A DNA stretch of 64,000 bases, taken from assembly GCA_028689775.1 (NCBI GenBank), contig JAQVCM010000015.1, positions 1-64,000 of the forward strand. Direction: 5' to 3'. The position numbers were made by a program, and so were the translations under genes. The notes beneath the pieces were generated by a model, which searched no databases, was not told the origin of the DNA, and saw nothing but the letters and a program-made list of their open reading frames with translations. Of the stretch, positions 59,203 to 64,000 are shown one piece after another; positions within the stretch are counted from its first letter, which is position 1; the number at the start of each line of letters is the position of its first letter. Source of the DNA: Crocinitomicaceae bacterium (lineage in GTDB: Bacteria > Bacteroidota > Bacteroidia > Flavobacteriales_D > Crocinitomicaceae).

Positions 59203-61647
59203 ATGGCAAAAGAATCGACCAAAAAAGAGGTAAATACATTAGATTTTGAAACTTTCAAAAATGAAGTAATTGAAGATTATAAATTGGCTTGTCTTTCTCG
59301 CGAAGCATCTTTGATGGGACGTCGTGAAGTATTGTCAGGAAAGGCAAAGTTTGGTATTTTTGGCGACGGAAAAGAATTGGCGCAAATTGCTTTATCGAAG
59401 CAATTTCAAGATGGAGATTTCCGTTCAGGTTATTATAGAGATCAGACTTTGATGATGGCCATCGGTCAATTGACAATTCAGGAATATTTCGCTGGATTGT
59501 ACGGTCATACGGATGTCGAATTAGAACCACAATCAGCAGGTCGTCAAATGGGTGGACACTTTTCTACGCGAAATATTGATGCTGCAGGAAACTGGAAAGA
59601 CCTAATGAAACAAAAAAATAGCTCAGCTGATATTTCACCAACCGCAGGTCAAATGCCTCGTTTATTGGGATTAGCGCAAGCTTCTAAAGTATACAGAAAT
59701 CACCCAACATTAAAAGATAACGAAGCTTTTCAAAAATTCACCAACGGTGGAAATGAAGTTGCTTTCGGTACAATTGGAGATGCAAGTACTTCTGAAGGTC
59801 CATTTTGGGAAACCATCAATGCGGCTGGAGTTTTACAAGTTCCAATGGTGATGTCTGTTTGGGATGATGGTTATGGAATTTCTGTTTCAAGAGATAAACA
59901 AACTACAAAAGGAAGTATTTCTGAGGCTTTGGCTGGAATGCAACGCACAGAAGATAAGGCAGGTTACGAAATTTTCACAACAAAAGGTTGGGATTATGCG
60001 CACTTGGTCGAAACATACGAAAAAGCAGTGAAAATTGCGCGTGAACAACACGTTCCGGTTTTGGTACACGTTCAGGAAGTGAATCAGCCACAAGGTCACT
60101 CGACTTCTGGTTCTCACGAGCGTTACAAGTCTGAAGAAAGATTACGTTGGGAAACAGAGTTTGACTGTCTTGCAAAATTCAAAGAGTGGATTTTAAGCTT
60201 TGAAGTTCAAGGAACTAAAATTGCTTCTGCGGAAGAATTAGAAGTTTTGGAAAAAGAAGCGAAAGAAAAAGTTCGTGATTCTAAAAATAAAGCGTGGGCA
60301 GATTTAGTTGGAAGCATCAAAGGTGATTTGAACGAAGCGATTTCAGTTTTAGAAACAGTTGCAAAAGAATCAAGTCAAGCAGAATTTGTTCAAGGGCAAA
60401 TCGACGGATTGAAAAAAGCGATGGATCCAAACCGCAAAGAGGTGATGGGCGTTGCTCGTAAAGTTTTACACGCAATCAACAAAGAAACTATTTCTTCCAA
60501 AGCTACTTTAGCTTCTTGGATTACAGGAAAAATAGCTGAAAATAGCGATCGATATAGTTCGCACTTATATTCTCAATCTTCTTTGAACTCAATTCAAATC
60601 AGCGGAGTTGCCCCACAGTATTCTAGCGAATCGAAAATGGAAGACGGTCGTTTGATTTTGAGAGAGAATTTCAGAAAGATTTTTGAAAAATATCCTGAGA
60701 CACTGATCTTCGGAGAAGATGCTGGAAAAATTGGTGGTGTTAATCAAAGTTTAGAAGGGTTGCAAGAAGAATTTGGTGAATTGCGCGTTGCGGATACTGG
60801 AATTCGTGAATGCACAATTATCGGTCAAGGAATTGGAATGGCGATGCGTGGTTTAAGACCAATCGCTGAAATTCAATATTTGGATTACCTTTTATATGCG
60901 ATTCAAATTTTATCTGATGATTTGGCAACACTACAATACAGAACAAAAGGCGGTCAAAAAGCGCCATTAATTGTAAGTACACGTGGACACCGTTTGGAAG
61001 GAATTTGGCACAGTGGAAGTCCAATGGGAATGATCGTAAATTCACTTCGTGGAATGCACGTGTGTGTTCCGAGAAACATGACAAAAGCTGCAGGTTTTTA
61101 TAACACGCTTTTAGAAGGTGATGAACCAGCGGTAGTTATCGAACCGTTGAACGGATACCGAGTGAAAGAAAAAATGCCAGATAACATTGGTGAATTTAAA
61201 ACGCCGTTGGGAATTCCTGAAATCGTTCAAGAAGGAACAGATTTGACGTTGGTTTCTTACGGTTCCACTTTCAATTTATGCGAGCAAGCTTGTACGTTGT
61301 TGAAAGAAAACGGAATATCAGTTGAGCTCATTGATGCACAAACATTGATTCCATTTGACGTGAACCACATGATTGGAAAATCATTGAACAAAACAAATCG
61401 TTTATTGGTTGTTGACGAAGACGTAAGTTCTGGTGCAACCGCGTATATTTTGGATAAAGTTTTAGTTGGACAAAAAGGATTCTTCAATTTAGATTCAGCT
61501 CCTGAAACTTTGAGTGCAAAAGATCACAGACCTCCGTACGGAACAGATGGCGATTATTTCAGCAAACCAAGTGTAGATGATATTTACGAAAAAGTATATC
61601 AAATTATGAACGAAGTGGATCCTGCAAAATATCCGTCTTTGTATTAA
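59203..61647 (+). CDS. fused alpha/beta E1 subunit of a 2-oxoacid dehydrogenase (branched-chain type)
   Basis: 814 residues. The alpha half (1-400) has GYYRDQTLMMAIG, a thiamine pyrophosphate motif starting GDASTSEGPFWETIN, and DDGYGISV. A charged linker of about 70 residues follows. The beta half (about 480-814) has IFGEDAGKIGGVNQ, DTGIRECTIIGQGIGMAMRG and LLVVDEDVSSGATA. It decarboxylates a 2-oxo acid, most likely from branched-chain amino acids, and passes the acyl group to E2. The fused form is normal in Bacteroidota. E2 and E3 are not in the window. Followed by a strong terminator. Confidence 0.94.
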   Translation: MAKESTKKEVNTLDFETFKNEVIEDYKLACLSREASLMGRREVLSGKAKFGIFGDGKELAQIALSKQFQDGDFRSGYYRDQTLMMAIGQLTIQEYFAGLYGHTDVELEPQSAGRQMGGHFSTRNIDAAGNWKDLMKQKNSSADISPTAGQMPRLLGLAQASKVYRNHPTLKDNEAFQKFTNGGNEVAFGTIGDASTSEGPFWETINAAGVLQVPMVMSVWDDGYGISVSRDKQTTKGSISEALAGMQRTEDKAGYEIFTTKGWDYAHLVETYEKAVKIAREQHVPVLVHVQEVNQPQGHSTSGSHERYKSEERLRWETEFDCLAKFKEWILSFEVQGTKIASAEELEVLEKEAKEKVRDSKNKAWADLVGSIKGDLNEAISVLETVAKESSQAEFVQGQIDGLKKAMDPNRKEVMGVARKVLHAINKETISSKATLASWITGKIAENSDRYSSHLYSQSSLNSIQISGVAPQYSSESKMEDGRLILRENFRKIFEKYPETLIFGEDAGKIGGVNQSLEGLQEEFGELRVADTGIRECTIIGQGIGMAMRGLRPIAEIQYLDYLLYAIQILSDDLATLQYRTKGGQKAPLIVSTRGHRLEGIWHSGSPMGMIVNSLRGMHVCVPRNMTKAAGFYNTLLEGDEPAVVIEPLNGYRVKEKMPDNIGEFKTPLGIPEIVQEGTDLTLVSYGSTFNLCEQACTLLKENGISVELIDAQTLIPFDVNHMIGKSLNKTNRLLVVDEDVSSGATAYILDKVLVGQKGFFNLDSAPETLSAKDHRPPYGTDGDYFSKPSVDDIYEKVYQIMNEVDPAKYPSLY

Positions 61648-61667
61648 GAAATAATTTTCAATAACTG

Positions 61668-61701
61668 AAAAGCGTGAATTAAGTAGTTCACGCTTTTTTT
61701 T
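61668..61701 (+). terminator. intrinsic terminator of the E1 gene
   Basis: AAAGCGTGAA pairs with TTCACGCTTT across TTAAGTAG and is followed by a long T-run. Confidence 0.9.
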
Positions 61702-62065
61702 GTCTTAAAATTTTCAAAAAAAGAAGTCCCTGAGAATCGGCTAGAATTTTTTACTTTGGAATTCGTACAGAATAATCGATTTAAAAGAAACCCAAAAAAG
61801 GGTAGGATGGAACTAAAATTAATATAATTCTCCGTGATTATTCACATCTCAACTTTGCGTTCTCAAACTCAAAACACCTTCGCGCGCTCTGCAAAATTTT
61901 TAGTGCGCATTTGCTGTGAAAAAATATAACTCTCAATTTCCTCTTTTTTCTCAGTGATTAAATTTTCACCAGCGCTCCAAAAAAAATATTTGTAAAGAAT
62001 TGTAACCAAATAATCCATCTCGCCGTATTAATACCCTAAAGATTGATAATTAAATTACAAGTGTG
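61702..62065 (+). other. intergenic stretch without a gene
   Basis: No supported frame or hairpin. The end (about 62040-62065) must hold the promoter of the small gene that follows, but no exact TAnnTTTG box was found there. Confidence 0.5.
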
Positions 62066-62242
62066 ATGATAAATAATGCAGTAAGTTTAGCGCAATATAA
62101 ATTAAAACTTCATTTTGACAAAGGACAGGAAAGTGAGTTAAGCATCGTGGAAGTTGCCAAATTAATGGACATTATACATTTTGGGCCAGTAGAAGTAGAG
62201 CCTAAAAATGAACCAATCTTCTTTCAGTTCTCCATCAATTGA
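62066..62242 (+). CDS. 58-residue small protein, unknown
   Basis: ATG 62066 to TGA 62240-62242 encodes MINNAVSLAQYKLKLHFDKG and on, ending FQFSIN: a soluble, mixed-charge small protein. Support for a real gene: a sensible amino-acid composition, a terminator hairpin 22 bases downstream, and position just upstream of an XRE regulator whose promoter region shares a repeated operator-like motif. No homologue is recognised. GTG 62061 is out of frame. Confidence 0.6.
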   Translation: MINNAVSLAQYKLKLHFDKGQESELSIVEVAKLMDIIHFGPVEVEPKNEPIFFQFSIN

Positions 62243-62254
62243 TACCATAAGATA

Positions 62255-62268
62255 TACTTTTGTAAAGT
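62255..62268 (+). promoter_or_regulatory. operator-like motif, copy 1
   Basis: TACTTTTGTAAAGT contains the inverted repeat ACTTT-TGT-AAAGT and an exact -7 box. The identical 14-mer recurs at 62331-62344. Confidence 0.5.
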
Positions 62269-62293
62269 CATTTCACTTGAAATGATTTTTTTT
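62264..62293 (+). terminator. terminator of the 58-residue gene
   Basis: TCATTTC-ACTT-GAAATGA (62268-62285, extendable by A-T pairs) followed by eight T residues. Confidence 0.75.
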
Positions 62294-62330
62294 GTTTACA
62301 TTTGTCTTGAGGTAACTGCTTGAATTTAGT

Positions 62331-62344
62331 TACTTTTGTAAAGT
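62331..62344 (+). promoter_or_regulatory. XRE gene promoter with operator-like motif, copy 2
   Basis: TACTTTTGTAAAGT again: its first eight bases are the -7 box, with TTG at 62307-62309 as -33 element 21 bases upstream. The inverted repeat ACTTT-TGT-AAAGT covers the expected transcript start, well placed for repression. Confidence 0.6.
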
Positions 62345-62346
62345 AA

Positions 62347-62763
62347 ATGTATAAAAACAATTCACAAATGGATATCTCAAATTGCATCCAAGAACTTATT
62401 CGCAAAAATCAATTGAACGCAGCTAAATTTGCAGATCGCATTGGTGTGCAAAGATCCAATTTAAGTCACGTGTTGACAGGACGCAACAAGCCCGGTTTAG
62501 ATTTTATTGAGAAAGTATTACGTGAGTTCCCTGATATCGACGCAAACTGGCTAATATCAGGTAATAAACAAAGTAGGATGGAACTCAATCCATCTGTTAC
62601 AAATGAGAATTTGTCAGAAAAACCAAAGGAGACGGGTGTTGTTTCAGATAAAAGAGAAGATCAGCCGAAAAACAGAATGATTCATTTTGATAAGGCAACT
62701 GCGAAAGTAGATAAAATCATTGTGTTTTACAGCGACAATAGCTTTGAAGAATTTAAAAAATAG
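62347..62763 (+). CDS. XRE-family helix-turn-helix regulator
   Basis: 138 residues. The Cro/C1-type domain is at about residues 8-65: LIRKNQLNAAKFADRIGVQRSNLSHVLTG-like order with NKPGLDFIEKVLREFPDIDANWLISG. The remainder is a charged flexible tail ending DKIIVFYSDNSFEEFKK, a C-terminal motif seen in other Bacteroidota XRE proteins. Starts ATG 62347 just after the -7 box; ATG 62368 is an alternative. It probably binds the two ACTTT-TGT-AAAGT sites and represses itself. Confidence 0.85.
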   Translation: MYKNNSQMDISNCIQELIRKNQLNAAKFADRIGVQRSNLSHVLTGRNKPGLDFIEKVLREFPDIDANWLISGNKQSRMELNPSVTNENLSEKPKETGVVSDKREDQPKNRMIHFDKATAKVDKIIVFYSDNSFEEFKK

Positions 62764-62819
62764 AAAGGATTAATCAATTGTTTACCATTAACTAAAGATA
62801 AGTTGCTTAAATCAACAGA

Positions 62820-63995
62820 TTAGGATATTACTCCAGATCCAACTAATTCCTCTTCAAAGTACCACGCTGCAAATTGTCCAGGAGTAATACCTCTTTGAAG
62901 TGTATCAAATAAAATATACATTCCTTCTTCCTTGCGAATCAAAATCCCATCTTGTAATTTTTGACGGTAACGTATGCGAATATCAAATCTTTTTGATTCT
63001 CCAACTTTCAAATCAAAAGCAGGATTAACGGAGTGAATCTCTTCTTTATCAATGAATAATGCCCATTTATTTAAAGCCAAATGATTGTCGTCTTGACCAG
63101 AGAAAACCAAGTTGTTTTCCGTATCGATTTGAATTACGAATGACGGCAACGGCCTACCACCAATCTGCAAACCTTTTCTTTGTCCAATGGTGTAATAATG
63201 AGCGCCTTGATGCTCTGCAACTACGATTCCTTGCTCTTTGGTGAAATGAAATGGTTTTGAAAGTGCTACAACGTTTTCTTCATTTACAGCCAATTGATGA
63301 TAAGCTACAATACTTGCTTCGTTATTTGGAATTTCAATTACATCGCCTTTCTTCGGTTTTAATTGTTGTTGCAAAAAGATCGGAAGACTGATTTTACCTA
63401 CAAAACAAAGTCCTTGCGAGTCTTTCTTATCAGCAGTCACCAAGCCCATTTCCTTTGCGATTGCACGAACTTCTGACTTTTGCAATTCACCAATTGGGAA
63501 TAATGATTTGGAAAGTTGTTCTTGACTCAATTGACACAAAAAGTAAGATTGATCTTTTCCTTGATCCTTTCCAGCGAGAAGTCCAAAGGAACCTTCACCA
63601 TGCGTCGCTTTACGACAGTAATGTCCAGTTGCGACATAATCTGCACCAAGTTCTTCTGCGGCCTTTAAAAAGACATCAAATTTGATCTCACGATTGCAAA
63701 GCACATCCGGATTTGGCGTTCTGCCTTGCTGGTATTCGCTAAACATGTAATCTACGATTCGTTCTTTGTATTCCTTGCTCAAATCAATGACTTGAAAAGG
63801 AATTCCCAATTGATTTGCAATCAAAAGTGCATCGTTGGAATCATCAATCCACGGACAATCATCTGATATAGTAACAGATTCATCATGCCAATTGCGCATA
63901 AACATACCAATCACTTCATAACCCTCTTGTTGAAGAAGGTAAGCTGCTACACTTGAATCCACACCACCTGATAATCCTACAACTACTCGTTTCAT
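62820..63995 (-). CDS. mnmA: tRNA-specific 2-thiouridylase MnmA
   Basis: 391 residues, complete: the ATG is at 63995, 5 bases from the window end. PP-loop [18 protein letters not shown] for [15 protein letters not shown] with the first catalytic cysteine, ATGHYCR, and SQGLCFVGK with the second catalytic cysteine, followed by the C-terminal beta domain ([14 protein letters not shown]). It thiolates U34 of tRNAs for Lys, Glu and Gln. Its promoter is outside the window. Confidence 0.97.
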   Translation of the reverse strand: MKRVVVGLSGGVDSSVAAYLLQQEGYEVIGMFMRNWHDESVTISDDCPWIDDSNDALLIANQLGIPFQVIDLSKEYKERIVDYMFSEYQQGRTPNPDVLCNREIKFDVFLKAAEELGADYVATGHYCRKATHGEGSFGLLAGKDQGKDQSYFLCQLSQEQLSKSLFPIGELQKSEVRAIAKEMGLVTADKKDSQGLCFVGKISLPIFLQQQLKPKKGDVIEIPNNEASIVAYHQLAVNEENVVALSKPFHFTKEQGIVVAEHQGAHYYTIGQRKGLQIGGRPLPSFVIQIDTENNLVFSGQDDNHLALNKWALFIDKEEIHSVNPAFDLKVGESKRFDIRIRYRQKLQDGILIRKEEGMYILFDTLQRGITPGQFAAWYFEEELVGSGVIS

Positions 63996-64000
63996 GGTGC

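Noticed and set aside
61802-62590. GTAGGATGGAACT occurs at about 61802 and again at about 62573 inside the XRE gene
   Set aside because: One copy is coding and no structure surrounds either; a 13-base match is within chance for this length.

Overview
The window reads as chromosomal DNA of a low-GC, gene-dense member of the Bacteroidota, most likely Flavobacteriales and perhaps a Fluviicola/Crocinitomicaceae-like organism; the genus is a guess. The basis is type IX secretion (T9SS) C-terminal sorting tails on large secreted proteins, a fused SecDF, a fused alpha/beta E1 2-oxoacid dehydrogenase, families typical of the phylum (DUF3822, DUF5606, DUF1003), and at least fifteen copies of the Bacteroidota sigma-A -7 box TAnnTTTG at the right distance from gene starts. 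No rRNA, tRNA, CRISPR array, phage module or intact transposase was seen. One stable RNA was found: a small SRP RNA on the minus strand near 7.6 kb with its own promoter and T-run.

Layout. 0-6.7 kb is accessory: a degenerate WG-repeat protein, a decayed secreted-protein fragment, a Crp/Fnr-type regulator followed by an exact FNR-like box in front of a DinB-family gene, small unknown proteins, a TPR protein, and two convergent genes that are both broken by in-frame TGA. 6.8-10.7 kb is core metabolism: fsa/tal, SRP RNA, rpe, a BaiN-type flavoprotein and a YchJ-like protein. 10.8-14.8 kb holds a T9SS cargo protein and an ECF sigma factor overlapping an anti-sigma-like protein that has an inner-membrane helix, a disordered linker of about 230 residues and an outer-membrane beta-barrel. 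15-24.5 kb holds TPR-nth, a glycosyltransferase operon (GT2, HAD phosphatase, MORN-like, lipoprotein, GT4), secDF and an NlpC/P60 hydrolase. 24.6-32.7 kb holds an ABC exporter pair, an SLC13 transporter, a frameshifted plsC, recR and lhgO.

32.7-39.8 kb is the most unusual part. A cluster of palindromic repeats is followed by a tight five-gene operon: a ribulose-phosphate-epimerase-like barrel fused to CBS domains, a divergent DAHP-synthase-type aldolase, a KdsC-like phosphatase with an N-terminal extension, an AlaDH/saccharopine-dehydrogenase-like enzyme and an MFS transporter. The order mirrors KDO synthesis (CBS-regulated pentose-phosphate enzyme, 2-keto-3-deoxy synthase, HAD phosphatase) and may make and export an undescribed 3-deoxy sugar acid or amino acid. 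Just after it lies a MITE-like element of about 0.29 kb with a perfect 52-bp palindrome; its arm is repeated at 14.8 kb.

40-52.4 kb holds housekeeping genes (coaD, rsmD, DUF3822) and three secreted proteins with similar signal peptides, one of them a duplicated, protease-free subtilase-prodomain protein, followed by a T9SS subtilase. 52.4-64 kb is mostly core: DUF5606, pepF, smpB, a membrane J-protein, menE-like, a thioredoxin, an alpha/beta hydrolase, the fused E1 dehydrogenase, a 58-residue small gene with terminator, an XRE regulator with paired operator candidates, and mnmA.
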